From contig CM061109.1 in the NCBI GenBank assembly GCA_030770545.1, positions 4,216,001-4,280,000 on the forward strand: a stretch of 64,000 nt of DNA. The letters are read 5' to 3'. The notes below the pieces were generated by a model. That model was given only the letters and a program-made list of their open reading frames with translations. It made no database searches and was not told where the DNA came from. This document shows, in pieces, positions 53,897 through 64,000 of this stretch. How positions within the stretch are numbered: the stretch's first letter is position 1; every line of letters starts with the position of its first letter. Position numbers and translations under genes: made by a program. The DNA is from Macropodus opercularis (taxonomy: Eukaryota; Chordata; Actinopteri; Anabantiformes; Osphronemidae).

Positions 53897-56800
53897 CTAA
53901 CTATACGCTTTGTCAAAAAGAAAGGTTTTAAGCCTAGTTTTAAAACTAGAGAGGGTGTCTGCTTCTCGAACCTGGACTGGAAGCTGGTTCCATAGGAGAG
54001 GAGCTTGGTAGCTAAATGCTCTGCCTCCTGTTCTACATTTAGAAACTCTAGGAACCACAAGCAGACCAGCGCTCTGAGAACGAAGCGTTCTGTTGGGAGC
54101 ATAAGGAGCCATGAGGTCTTTAAGATAAGATGGAGCTTTATTATGAAGAGCTTTGTAGGTGAGGAGAAGAATTTTGAATTCTATCCTAGTTTTGACAGGG
54201 AGCCAATGCAGAGAAGCTAATGTAGGAGAAATGTGATCTCTCTTCCTAAGTCCAGTCAGAACTCTGGCTGCAGCATTTTGAATTAATTGGAGGATTTTCA
54301 AAGAGTTATTGGGACAACCTATGAGTAGCGAGTTACAGTAGTCAAGCCTAGAGGTAACAAATGCATGGACTAATTTTTCAGCATCACTTTGTGAGAGGAT
54401 GCTCCTAATTTTAGCAATATGCCTCAGGTGGAAGTAGGCGGTTCTAGAGATTTCTTTAATAAATGGTGTAAAGGACAGATCTTGGTCAACAATGACACCA
54501 AGGTTCCTCACAGTAGAACTTGAAGCTAACGTTATGTCATCCAGAGTAACAATCTGATTCAATAAAGAGTCTCTCTGGTTTTTAGCACCAATTATAATAA
54601 CCTCAGTTTTATCTGAATTCAGTTGGAGAAAGTTATGGGACATCCAGGATTTGATATCATTTAAACAAGTTTGAAGTTTGACTAATTGGTTTGTTTCCTC
54701 TGGTTTCATGGACAAATATAACTGAGTATCATCTGCATAGCAGTGGAAATTTATAGAATGTTTTCTAATAATATTACCAAGGGGAGACATGTAAAGACTG
54801 AAAAGTATTGGACCAAGCACAGAACCCTGTGGAACTCCAAAGCTAATTCCTGTGCGGATGGAAGATTGATCATGAACATGGACGAATTGGAATCTGTTCA
54901 ACAGATAAGACTTAAACCATCCCAGTGCTTTTCCTTTAATCCCAATGCTATGTTCCAGTCTCTGCAATAGAATCTTGTGATCTATCGTATCAAATGCTGC
55001 ACTAAGATCTAACAGGACAAGTACAGAAACTAGACCATTGTCTGAAGCTGTGAGAAGATCATTAGTGACTCTAATCAGAGCTGTTTCTGTGCTATGATGT
55101 AATCTGAATCCTGACTGGAAATCTTCATACAGGTCATTTCTACGCAAGTGGTCACATAATTGTTTAGCTACGGTTTTTTCAAGAACTTTAGAAATAAAGG
55201 GCAGATTGGATATAGGCCTATAATTTGCAAGTTCTCTAGGGTCAAGAGTAGGTTTTTTCAATAAAGGTTTGACCACAGCAACTTTAAAAGCCTGTGGTAC
55301 GTGGCCTGTAACCAGCGATTGGTTGATTTGATTTAATATGGACGTGCTGATTAATGGAAGAATTTCTTTGAGTAATCTGGTTGGGATTGGGTCTAAGAGA
55401 CAAGTAGTTGATTTAGCAGAGTTAATTATTGAAGTTAACTTAGTGTGATCTATGGGGGAAAAACAGTTTAAGTAAGACATAGGTCTAACCAGCAGATCTA
55501 AGGCTGTTGGATCTGCAGATCGGTTTATGACTTTTGTTGACAGATTCTGATAAATCTTTTCTCTAATGGTTATGATTTTATTGGTAAAGAAATTCATAAA
55601 GTCGTTGCTGCTGAGATTTAAAGGGACACTAGGCTCAACACAACTATGACTCTTAGTCAGCCTGGCTACAGTGCTGAAAAGAAACCTGGGGTTGTTTTTA
55701 TTTTCCTCAATTAATGATGAATAGTATGTGGTTCTAGCAACCCGAAGTGCTTTTTTATATAGTATTAAACTGTTTTTCCATGCTAGACAGGATTCACCTA
55801 ATTTGTTGGAACGCCACAATCTTTCTAGTTTTCGAGTCCTCTGCTTAAGGCTGCGGATCTCTGAGTTATACCATGGAGCCAACCTCCTCTGATTCACTGG
55901 CTTCTTCTTCAGAGGAGCAACAGTGTCTAAAATTGTACGCAGTGAAGCTGCAGCATCATCAACAAGACAATCTACCTGCTCATGATTCAGATGACTGCTC
56001 TCCTCTGTGTAGCTACAAGGGAATGAGACAAAAGATGATGGAATCATCTCCTTAAATCTAATAACAGCATCATCAGATAAACATCTGCTGTAATAGAACT
56101 TATTTCCAACTGTTGTCAGGTCTGTTATGGTAAATTCAAATTTTATTAAGAAATGGTCAGATAACAGAGGGTTTTGAGGCAGAACTTTTAAATGATCAAT
56201 CTCAACCCCATAAGTCAGGACAAGATCGAGAGTATGATTAAGACAGTGAGTGGGTTCATTCACATGCTGACTAAAACCAATAGAATCCAGTAGTGAATTA
56301 AATGCAATGTTGAGACAGTTACTGTCAACATCTACATGAATGTTAAAGTCGCCCACTACAATCACTTTATCTGTGCTGAGAACTAAGTTAGATAAAAACT
56401 CTGAGAATTCAGTTAAGAACTCTGAATATGGACCAGGAGGACGGTAGACAACACAGAACACAACTGGTTTCTGGGTTTTACAGTCTGAGTGAGAAAGGCT
56501 CAGAGTGAGGCTCTCAAAAGAATTATAGTTATGTTTAGGGCTAGGAATAATTAATAAATCTGAGTTATATATTGCTGCTACTCCTCCACCTCTACCTGAA
56601 CTTCTAGGAATATGATGGTTGATGTGACTGGTTGGAGTTGACTCATTCAGACAAACGTATTCATCCTGCTGCAGCCAGGTTTCAGTGAGACTAAATAAAT
56701 CTATGTGATGGTCACTTATCAAGTCATTTATTAACAGAGATTTAGAAGAGAGAGATCTGATATTTAATAGACCACATTTAATTCTTTTATTGTTACTTTG

Positions 56801-56995
56801 TTCTGTAAGAGGAGCTGTCTTGATGTTTATTAGATTCCTGTGAATCACTCCTCTTTTATTTATTTGTGATTTATATAATTTAGGTGGTCGGGGAGCAGAC
56901 ACAGTCTCGATGGGAGTGTTACAGCTACGAGCAGGTGGCGGCTGAGAGTCTGCAGAGAGGCGTGTAAGACTGCGACTCTGCGTCCTGGGCTCCAC
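53897..56995 (-). CDS. LINE ORF2: endonuclease and reverse transcriptase
   Basis: This frame encodes 1,032 codons with no internal stop. The N-terminal APE-type endonuclease (about 70-290) nicks target DNA. Its visible residues include Asn78 (LLNIRS), Glu105 (SLTETW), GDFN at 215-218, Asp257 and the SDH triplet at 279-281. The reverse transcriptase (about 570-840) has NYRPISNLP at 591-599, LDLSAAFDT at 662-670, VPQGSVLGP at 721-729 and the YADD catalytic box at 753-756. A C-terminal region of about 190 residues carries the usual ALHNKAPSYL-type word. The frame's first listed codon is a GTG (56993-56995) just after the ORF1 UGA, and no AUG stands near the start, so the mode of initiation is unclear. 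All key catalytic residues are present, so the protein could be active. Confidence 0.95.
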   Translation of the reverse strand: MEPRTQSRSLTRLSADSQPPPARSCNTPIETVSAPRPPKLYKSQINKRGVIHRNLINIKTAPLTEQSNNKRIKCGLLNIRSLSSKSLLINDLISDHHIDLFSLTETWLQQDEYVCLNESTPTSHINHHIPRSSGRGGGVAAIYNSDLLIIPSPKHNYNSFESLTLSLSHSDCKTQKPVVFCVVYRPPGPYSEFLTEFSEFLSNLVLSTDKVIVVGDFNIHVDVDSNCLNIAFNSLLDSIGFSQHVNEPTHCLNHTLDLVLTYGVEIDHLKVLPQNPLLSDHFLIKFEFTITDLTTVGNKFYYSRCLSDDAVIRFKEMIPSSFVSFPCSYTEESSHLNHEQVDCLVDDAAASLRTILDTVAPLKKKPVNQRRLAPWYNSEIRSLKQRTRKLERLWRSNKLGESCLAWKNSLILYKKALRVARTTYYSSLIEENKNNPRFLFSTVARLTKSHSCVEPSVPLNLSSNDFMNFFTNKIITIREKIYQNLSTKVINRSADPTALDLLVRPMSYLNCFSPIDHTKLTSIINSAKSTTCLLDPIPTRLLKEILPLISTSILNQINQSLVTGHVPQAFKVAVVKPLLKKPTLDPRELANYRPISNLPFISKVLEKTVAKQLCDHLRRNDLYEDFQSGFRLHHSTETALIRVTNDLLTASDNGLVSVLVLLDLSAAFDTIDHKILLQRLEHSIGIKGKALGWFKSYLLNRFQFVHVHDQSSIRTGISFGVPQGSVLGPILFSLYMSPLGNIIRKHSINFHCYADDTQLYLSMKPEETNQLVKLQTCLNDIKSWMSHNFLQLNSDKTEVIIIGAKNQRDSLLNQIVTLDDITLASSSTVRNLGVIVDQDLSFTPFIKEISRTAYFHLRHIAKIRSILSQSDAEKLVHAFVTSRLDYCNSLLIGCPNNSLKILQLIQNAAARVLTGLRKRDHISPTLASLHWLPVKTRIEFKILLLTYKALHNKAPSYLKDLMAPYAPNRTLRSQSAGLLVVPRVSKCRTGGRAFSYQAPLLWNQLPVQVREADTLSSFKTRLKTFLFDKAYS

Positions 56996-57001
56996 TCTGG
57001 G

Positions 57002-57238
57002 TCATGGTTTAGGGAGTCTAATCAACTTGGCCATGTTACTAGAGAGCAGAGATGCTCCATCCAAGGTGGGATGGACGCCGTCTCTTCTAATCAGCCCAGG
57101 TTTTCCCCAAAAACTGCTCCAATTGTCTACAAAGCCCACATCGTTTGCTGGACACCACCTAGACAGCCAGCGGCGAAGCGACGACAGGCGGCTAAACATG
57201 TCGTCGCTGGTCACATTGGGGAGGGGTCCAGAGAAAAC
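57002..57238 (-). CDS. LINE ORF1 C-terminal fragment (esterase-like)
   Basis: About 78 codons of ORF1 remain after 5' truncation. A GLIRRDGVHPT word near the end matches the last block of the SGNH/GDSL esterase domain found in CR1/L2 ORF1 proteins, where the Asp and His of DGVH are catalytic. The open frame extends to 57400 only because it runs on into piggyBac sequence upstream. It ends at UGA 57004-57002, and ORF2 follows in the same frame. Confidence 0.8.
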   Translation of the reverse strand, partial: VFSGPLPNVTSDDMFSRLSSLRRWLSRWCPANDVGFVDNWSSFWGKPGLIRRDGVHPTLDGASLLSSNMAKLIRLPKP

Positions 57239-57843
57239 TACCAGGGTTGTTGGATGTGATGCAATTGGTGACAAATGCTCCCCACACACTGGAAATGGCA
57301 GCAAACTTATCAGTCTTTGTTCGATCACCCTGGGTGGACCTGTCATCAAAGCGTAGGTGTCGCATGATGTCTTGGAAGCGGTTTTGCGGCATTGTTCCAA
57401 TGATATTTGGGTTTCCCAGGTTTGCTAACCAGCAGTCACGTAGTGATGGAACCTTGGTAAGCCCCCGCAAGATGACAATTGCAATAAATGCCATTAGTTC
57501 AGGGAGGGCCATGAACCAATGAACATGCTCCGTTTCCTGTGCATGTTGAATAGTCCATTCTTGAATGCTATGAAGCATGTCAAGAGTGATGAAACACAGG
57601 AAGCTCTGAAGGCGACTCGAGATACTTTTCCTTAGCCGGTCAATCAAGTTCTCTGCTTTTAGCAGCAATCCCTCCCCCACACATACAAACAAGCCACCAG
57701 CAACCATTCACACACACACCCCCAACCCCCCTGCAGATTGCTCAGGTAATGACCATATTTACACATGAATTGATGCTAATGGTAGCCAAAAGACTAGCCA
57801 CTTAGCATCCACTTGGCTAAAGGAGGGTTACAAATCTCTGGGA

Positions 57844-58025
57844 CTTTTCCTCTACACTGTTGCTATTAAAATGTACAATTTATTGATTGGCTACAATTAA
57901 AAGCTTGTTCTATGTGGGATTTGTTGGGTCTAGTTGTGTAAGGTCTCAAATCTTACTTGTAAAGTGCCTTGAGATAACTGATGTAGTGGATTGGTGCTAT
58001 ATAAATAAAGTTGATTTGAATTGAA
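57844..58025 (+). mobile_element. L2/CR1-like LINE 3' fragment, plus strand, copy B
   Basis: Counterpart of 15651-15835, fused to the truncated piggyBac terminus in the same way. The fusion therefore predates the block duplication. Confidence 0.75.
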
Positions 58026-58618
58026 TTGAAAACTTAATCTATTTTTATTTCACTTTTTATCCTTTATCCTTTCCTCTACATGATCCTGGATGAGAATCCT
58101 CTGTGTCCCGATCAGTCCTGCGCCTGGACTGTTACTGCAGCTTTAACCTGAGAGCAGATAGCTGAGAAAAGATAGATAACAAAAACACCACATTCAGTCT
58201 GGAACAGCTGAACCTGTCACCAATAACAACCAGCTCCTCCTTTGCTTGGGTTTAAGATTGAGCTAAGATGGTAAATTATTATTACATTATATAACATCAA
58301 CGAAAAACATCAGACATTTCTCATGGTCAGTCTGTCAAACCTTGTTTCAGTCAGTCAGTCGGGTCTTTATGTCATGAGCTCAGGTTTTATTGTGTACGTG
58401 AGCTGGGAGGGAGACCTCCTGCTCAGAATGAACTGCAGTTTGGCTACTCGTCCTGCTGAAGGAATCAGCAGTGTCGCTTAGGGGGCCCCCTCCTCCATGA
58501 TGGTAGACGCTGGTTCCATGTGTTCACTTAAGTGTAAACTAATGATCTGATTTTCATGGGATCTCTTATCAATTAGTTACCATTAGTCACTAAAGCAAAG
58601 CTTCATGCAATGTTAAAC

Positions 58619-58621
<3 letters not shown>

Positions 58622-58651
<30 letters not shown>
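58622..58651. repeat. (AC)14 microsatellite, copy B
   Basis: The same locus as 16400-16491, but with about 14 AC units instead of about 45. Confidence 0.97.
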
Positions 58652-58655
<4 letters not shown>

Positions 58656-58879
58656 CTGTCACACACACTTTCATAGCACTACCTTATTTGTGTTTTATTG
58701 TAACTTCCTGATCTGATATGGTATCTGCTCACTAGACAAAATATTTTCCCAGGCTTCTCGCAGTCACGGTCACTATTTTCCATTTTTCAATCATTCTATG
58801 TAATACTGTTATCTTTAACACAGTCACTCTGCCACCTCTGTTGTTGCTGATAACCTTGCTGAACACTCAGTAGCTGGGT

Positions 58880-59607
58880 TTGTTGACAGTTTCAGTGGTT
58901 CATATGTTTGCAGATTTTGTGTTGGAGAGCGGCCCCATATCAGGACAGGGGCATTCCCTGGTAGATCAAAACAGCAACACCAGTTGGATGTTGAAGCAGC
59001 CTTGGCAAGTAGTACCCATAGCCATGGAGTTAAAAGGCAGTGTGCAATTCCTCAAAGGTTGAATCAGGCATGGCAGTTGTTAATGACACTCAAAGATGCT
59101 GTTGAGTTGGTTATGTCACCCATCCACACTGATGAAAGCATAGGTCACCTAGATAGGTCCACACAGATTTAACATTGTTTTCCCAGAAGGGAAATTGATT
59201 CCCAAGCATCATTTTGTCGAGCATTACCCGCAGCTCATTAAAGCATTTGGCCCACTAGTGTTCTTATGGACAATGAGGTTTGAAGCCAAGCACCACTTCT
59301 TTAAGAAGAGTCAAGAATTCCATTAGAGGTTGTAAATAAGAACATTCAAGAATTTGTATTGCAGAAATGTCCTGGAGAGACAGTTGTTCATTTGACAAAT
59401 AAGGCTGAATATCAGGGGACCTGTTACAGCATTGGCATGATGTTGATATATGGCTCCACTGGTGGGTTGCCCGACTTTGCTGAAATACTGCAAATCACCA
59501 TTGTTCATGACAACTTGGTGTTTGTAGACAGATTGCAAAGTGCATGGTACTGTGAGCATCTTAGATGCTTCAAGTTGGAGGACACTGGCACAGTCACAAC
59601 TCACTGA
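58880..59607 (+). pseudogene. Transposase-like teleost protein fragment, copy B
   Basis: This carries the same pieces as 16720-17447, with identical translated words in the 82-residue piece (59359-59607). The frame breaks are shared with copy A, so decay preceded the duplication. The function is unknown. Confidence 0.5.
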
Positions 59608-60069
59608 CATAAAGCCACTGTCTGCCTATTCAACGGAAGGCTGTCGAATGGTTTCTCTGAAACACCACATCTACTTGACAAACTAGGTAAAGAATCAATT
59701 CACAATCATCTTGTGAATTGTTGTTGTGTGACACGTTATCAGGACTCAGAATTGAAATTCATCTAGATAAAGTGCTGTTTGTATTGAAGACTTCTAATCT
59801 ATTTAAACCCTGCTTAAATCATAGGCCTTTGTAGGACATGTATTAATAAGAGGTGGAATCAGGTCTTTGGTGTTTTCCTTAGTTTGACTGCACCAGTTCT
59901 TCAACAGTGTTCTTCTGTCCATTTAAAAATCCAGTTTATAAATGTTACTCCTTCAATTTTTCTTTCATGTTTTGTTGTTAAATTCCACAACATTTCGACC
60001 TACTCTGACTCTGAAATACATTATTTGACATAGTATAATTGATTCCTGTTAATTTCCACTTTTAGTCTT

Positions 60070-63000
60070 TTGCAGTTCTGCTTGCCCAAAGATCTAATGA
60101 TGTCTGTCACTCAGCTACGTGTTATACTTGAAGAGACTGAAATTCACAAGCTCACCCTTCCAAATGGAATCCTCAACACTGCGGACGAAGTTTTGGCAGC
60201 CGCACAGGCTCATTTTCAACTTCAAGGGGATTATACTATGATGTATATGGACAAAGATTTTGATGACCAGTTTTTACACTAATGTCAACAGATCTATTGA
60301 AAGACAAAGACACAATCAAGCTAGTGCAAACAGAACCTTCTGTCATTACACTGACTCCCATGAATGAGGCTGCGTGTTCCTTTCCTGCGTCAGTGGCTCA
60401 GACTTTCCAGGATGACAGTTCCTCAGTCACTTCATCTGACACTTGTTGTTGTTGTTCCACAGGTTGTTCCACAGTCACTTCATCTCATTCAGCCCCCAGA
60501 GTATCGATCCCACCCCTGGCCACATAATTTTGCGATACCCACTTTTTCATTTGATGTTGAAATCCTCCTTCAAGAAGGAAATAAGGTTTATGAATGTGAT
60601 GGCTCACTTCTTCAAAATCCAAGTTTGAACTCATGACTATTCAACTACACTGCTTGTCCCACCGGACTTCAAATACAGGCAGTTACAGAAGCTTTGATTA
60701 AAAAACATCCCTGCCTAAAAGAGCCTGGATCCTCAGTTTCAAGCATGTATGGGTGGCAGCAACGTCTTAAATAAAAGACGGCTAATTACCGCTTTAAAAT
60801 GAGAAGACGTGATGTACCTTGTCCTGAGCTTGACATAAACTCCTTGAAAAGGAAAACTCCTTTTTTTGCAAGTTTTGCAAATTGCAAGAGGCCAAAAAGA
60901 GCAGAAGTGAACTATCTACCTCCACATCCAAGTGGAGAAACAGCTGAGAGTCTGGAAATGGAGAGACATGACCTTCTTAATGAGGTTAAGAAGAAGAACA
61001 ACACAAAGGTGATTCAAGAGAAAATGTCAAAGACATTCTCTTATAGAAGGTTCGAAGTCGTAAGTGGAAGTCCAGCTGCTGATGACTTCAAAGAGAGGTG
61101 GCCTGCTTTGTTTTGTGAAAGTGGGGTAGGTGAATCTTTAAAATTATAAAAATATTATGTGCTTTTCTGAGAACTAACATTATTTGATATTACAGTACAG
61201 TATATACAGTAAAGCACATTCCTGTTAAAGTAAGTTAAGTTAAAGCCAAATTAATAATCTTTATTTGGAGTTGATGATTGTAAATAGTTTATATCCATGT
61301 CATAAATTGTACTTTAGCTCTCGACCATTAGCCCATTTTCTAAAGTTGTACATTCTGTTTTTTCAGGAGAATGACCACAATATCTCTGGAGCAGACCTTC
61401 ATGTACAACCTAGATAAGTATACACCAAAACTTACTGCCCTGATGAAAGCCAAGGGAGGTGTTTTGGGACCAAGTTGAGGCCCTTCTTGGACAGGCTGAG
61501 TGGGGTATGTCCTGAATGTGGTAGCTTCTGTCTGTCTCTATATATTCCATTTTTCTATTTGCTTGAATTGCTGCTCTGTTTGATTTTGAATTTTCTTCTG
61601 TATGAGTAATGATCCACTGTGGTTCTTTCAACAGATGCAAAGCAGTCAGATGAGACGTGACGCTGTTATCCGCAGCCTTATATTATATCTTGGTGAGAAA
61701 GAAGAGGAGCTTTTTGAAGATTGCACGGTAATGCATGAAAATGTTCCTGTTCTTTTCCCCTCATTCGTTTGGATCGTCTGCCAGGGTCCAGTCCTGCTCC
61801 GGTCCGTGATCAACACAACTGTAGTAGAAAAAGTTCATGCATATAAAGATATTTGTAGCGGAATATATATATTTAGCACATATGCATTTAGTTCAGGCTA
61901 AAGGGTTTAGAAAAGAGTAGAACAGGTAGAACAGGTCCTGTCTAGGCTGTGCAGGCTTACTGGCCTTGGGTCCGAAGACAATCTGGCTTTTAGACAAAAC
62001 AGTCTGAGCTGTTGAACAAAGGAATTTGGACAAACAATTCTTGGTATGAAATCTTCACATTTTGACGCATGTTCAGGGTTTAAAACCACCTCTCTAGAAG
62101 GAGACGGGGGAGATGTGAGCTGTGCTGGGCTGGGAGACACAGCCAGCGTCTCCCAGCCTGGGCTCCGTCCTTCCCCACACGCGTCTGTGAGCATCTCCCG
62201 CAGGAGAGAGAGGTGACTTTGTTTTCCTGTCTGCATATTTTCTCATCTCACCACTGAAAATAAATTCATGTTTGATTATTTGAACCTAATGCTGCCTCGG
62301 CTTGAATTCCTCTGAGTTGGGACATCTCTGACCACTACACAAGCAGGAGCAAGTAACCAAATCATCCGGTCCCTGAAACAAAACGAGCCACATTGTTTAC
62401 TCGAAATGAGGACGATCCTCCTCATTTCTTCCTTACTGATATTTACTGGTATTTACTGGTATTTACCACTGCTTCAGATTCAACCATTTGCACACACAAA
62501 CACTCACAATCAGGTTAGGTTGACACACCGGGGGGCATCTTGGAGATTCAATGTCTGGCCCAATGACACTTTCATTGTAATCTGGATTTATCAAGTCGTA
62601 GATTTTCCTAGGCTACATTAAACTGGCAAGAGGCACAGTCTGTAGCTGAGAGCAACATTAAATCCACATTTTTGCAAGGGCTACAGTTTGTGTTGTGGAT
62701 CTAGCTTGTCCCATGATTTAAGACTGATTCACTGGTAATGTACAGGTGTTTTCCTTGTTCATTATGCATTATCAACTAAGTTACTTATCAATATAAGACT
62801 TAATTTGTGGTATTTTGTATGCAGGAGGACAGACGCAGCGATGCCTCTCACCACATCCTTAGGATCCTGGTCGTCCATAGAGGAGATGGAGAGGATCCAG
62901 TGGACGTATCAATAATTCTGGAAGGCAAGGGGATGCTTACAGGATGCAGCAGCACTGCTACAGCTTGTTCACTACTTATGGGGCTAATTTATACCCTCAA

Positions 63001-63121
63001 CCTTGCCTACCCCCCTGTACTGCGTTATACCTTTGAGGTGTTTCAGAAACTTTTTCTGGAACTGGACATGATTAAACTTTCTCCAAAAGTACAAGCTCTT
63101 AAGCTTAAGCTGTTAACTTAA
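60070..63121 (+). pseudogene. SAMD3-like teleost gene remnant, copy B (fuller copy)
   Basis: Copy B keeps an N-terminal exon (acceptor TTTCCACTTTTAG before about 60066). Its translation has a KLTLPNGIL word and a YMDKDFDDQF word, fitting the start of SAMD3-like proteins and resembling a PB1/ubiquitin-like fold. An extra T in a T-run near 60273 shifts the frame there, and another shift lies near 60490. The TFSFDVE-like exon lies near 60545-60636, the Lys-rich exon ends at 61125, and further exons are 61367-61504, 61635-61727 and 62825-63121. A stop near 60772 is shared with copy A, so both copies were already damaged before duplication. AATAAA follows at 63602. Confidence 0.6.
61854..62339 (+). 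mobile_element. Possible solo LTR, copy B
   Basis: Counterpart of 19123-19608, with the same TGTAG...CTACA ends and internal AATAAA, and no visible target duplication. Confidence 0.35.
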
Positions 63122-63601
63122 ATGACAGTACTGAACTGTTCAACAGTACTGTCAACGTTTGTCTTTTAGGTGAATTTTAGTTTCTGTGATTGATGTTTGT
63201 GGCCATGCTAACATTTTATCTGTAACTGTTAATGCTTTTAAGGTAAGGCTATTCTAGATCAAAACTTTGAGTAGTGGTGGTAATGTTGGTGGCTGGATTT
63301 AGCTTAACATGAACTTTTATTTTGTACATTTGTGGCATTTCTTTCTGTTTTATTATTTTATTTTGACATGCAAAATTAGCCTTAGCCTCTGTTATTTTGC
63401 ATCACAGAACAGTAAAACGCTCAGGGTAGATTTAAGTTATTCTTCATTTTAGAATAAAGCAAATTAAAACTTGCTTTGGTGACTGAGATGGCAAAGGGCT
63501 ACTGAAAATCTTTGTATCTGTGTCTTGAAATGAACCGTGTTTAGAAAATACAATGTTTAATTATATTCTATTTTGTGATTTGTGATCAATGTTTATGAAA
63601 A

Positions 63602-63607
63602 AATAAA
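63602..63607 (+). terminator. Poly(A) signal AATAAA, copy B
   Basis: Same position relative to the SAMD3-like terminal exon as in copy A. Confidence 0.5.
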
Positions 63608-64000
63608 GATTGATTTTGCAATGTAGTACATTTGGTAACATTTACATAACTATAGTGAGTAAAACAACATCATACAAGTAAATAAATTTAACAGTCAATT
63701 AAAAAACAATATAATAAAATGTACTCAACTATTAGAACAAGATTTACTTAATATTTTCTTGCTCATGAGGAGCCTGTGGAAAAAAATAAGTGATTTTAAT
63801 AAAAGTAAATCATTACTTAAGTAAAATTAGGTAATATTTAATTTGCCTTTTCAATTGTGTTAAGATTAGTAGCAAGTACATTTAACTTTATTCTGGCAGG
63901 TAAGCTGTACTTAATATTTTGGCAGTAAAATGTACTTACAAAGCATAAGCGCAGGATTTTAAGGATTTAATCAAGTAAATCCTACAAATTAGTAAATTTT

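Larger units (their letters stand above)
53300..57239 (-). mobile_element. L2/CR1-like LINE, 3,940 bp, 5'-truncated, with intact ORF2
   Basis: Comparison with copy A gives exact boundaries: 3,940 bp inserted and a 4-bp target duplication (ACCA at 53296-53299 and 57240-57243). The element runs 5' to 3' on the minus strand. It has the last 78 codons of ORF1, a single UGA, ORF2 (1,032 codons), a 590-bp 3' UTR and a tail rich in ATTGAA. Short target duplication, 5' truncation and open ORF2 are typical of a recent LINE insertion. It is absent from copy A, so it arrived after the block duplication. Confidence 0.95.
52331..57707 (-). pseudogene. piggyBac transposase pseudogene, copy B, interrupted
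   Basis: The same domain pieces as copy A are present in order from 57707 down to 52331. The first DDE piece is cut by the LINE just before the TVDEL region. The C-terminal pieces 52879-52589 and 52588-52331 are nearly identical to copy A, with only isolated substitutions. It is non-functional. Confidence 0.8.
52011..57846 (-). mobile_element. piggyBac relic, copy B, split by a LINE
   Basis: TTAA at 52007-52010 and the CACTAGAAGTCCC terminus mark one end. The truncated TCTCTGGGACTT terminus at 57835-57846 marks the other, again fused to a LINE 3' fragment. Transposase pieces occupy 52331-53290 and 57244-57707, separated by the LINE at 53300-57239. The in-frame UGA, intron-like interval and missing N-terminus are shared with copy A. 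Confidence 0.8.
47674..64000. repeat. Segmental duplication, block B (continues past the window)
   Basis: This is the second copy of 9541-21290, in the same orientation and order. Differences from copy A are a LINE insertion (53300-57239), about 110 extra bases at 50504-50622, retention of 589 bp at 59737-60325, a shorter AC tract, a 30-bp deletion near 60638, and scattered substitutions. Confidence 0.95.

Noticed and set aside
57240..57400. N-terminal half of the 132-codon frame 57002-57400 as LINE ORF1
   Set aside because: Copy A shows that sequence above 57239 is piggyBac. The frame merely runs across the insertion boundary.
1..64000. tRNA, rRNA or other structured RNA genes
   Set aside because: I saw no cloverleaf with A and B boxes, nor any rRNA or snRNA signature, on either strand.

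Overview
The window looks like teleost fish nuclear DNA. It has no bacterial-style gene packing. It carries GT-AG exon pieces, long (AC)n microsatellites and vertebrate promoter words (CRE, YY1, E-box). The mobile elements are of fish type: an L2/CR1-like LINE whose tail is rich in ATTGAATTGAA, a Ty3/gypsy element with a tRNA-Pro primer site, piggyBac remnants and retrovirus-like pol relics. No intact cellular gene can be read end to end. Family names rest on motifs recalled from knowledge, not on a search.

Layout. 1-2.6 kb: little recognisable. 2.6-3.23 kb: an inverted LINE 3' fragment plus flank. 3.34-9.54 kb: tandem array A, about 3.9 units of about 1,594 bp. 9.54-21.3 kb: block A, with promoter-like modules, exon-like pieces, a piggyBac relic, a LINE fragment, an (AC)n tract, and a decayed two-part gene (a transposase-like segment, then an SAMD3-like segment). 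21.3-28.1 kb: a spacer holding a retrovirus-like pol relic split by a LINE, a long featureless stretch, and a short inverted third copy of block A. 28.13-35.85 kb: a nearly complete Ty3/gypsy element on the minus strand, abutting array B directly. 35.86-47.67 kb: tandem array B, about 7.4 units. 47.67-64.0 kb: block B, a second copy of block A running off the window and interrupted by a 3.94-kb LINE with an intact ORF2.

History. Arrays A and B share unit-specific variants in the same order, so the array plus about 11.8 kb of flank was duplicated together. Array length then changed. The LINE entered copy B, copy A lost 589 bp including an SAMD3-like exon, and the (AC)n tract drifted (about 45 versus 14 repeats). 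The gypsy element has nearly identical LTRs but flanks that do not match, suggesting recombination between elements or a misjoin.

Notable points are the dimeric 1.6-kb repeat array next to CRE/E-box/YY1 promoter modules, a -1 frameshift signal in the gypsy gag-pol overlap, and a LINE whose two ORFs share one frame and are separated by a single UGA.
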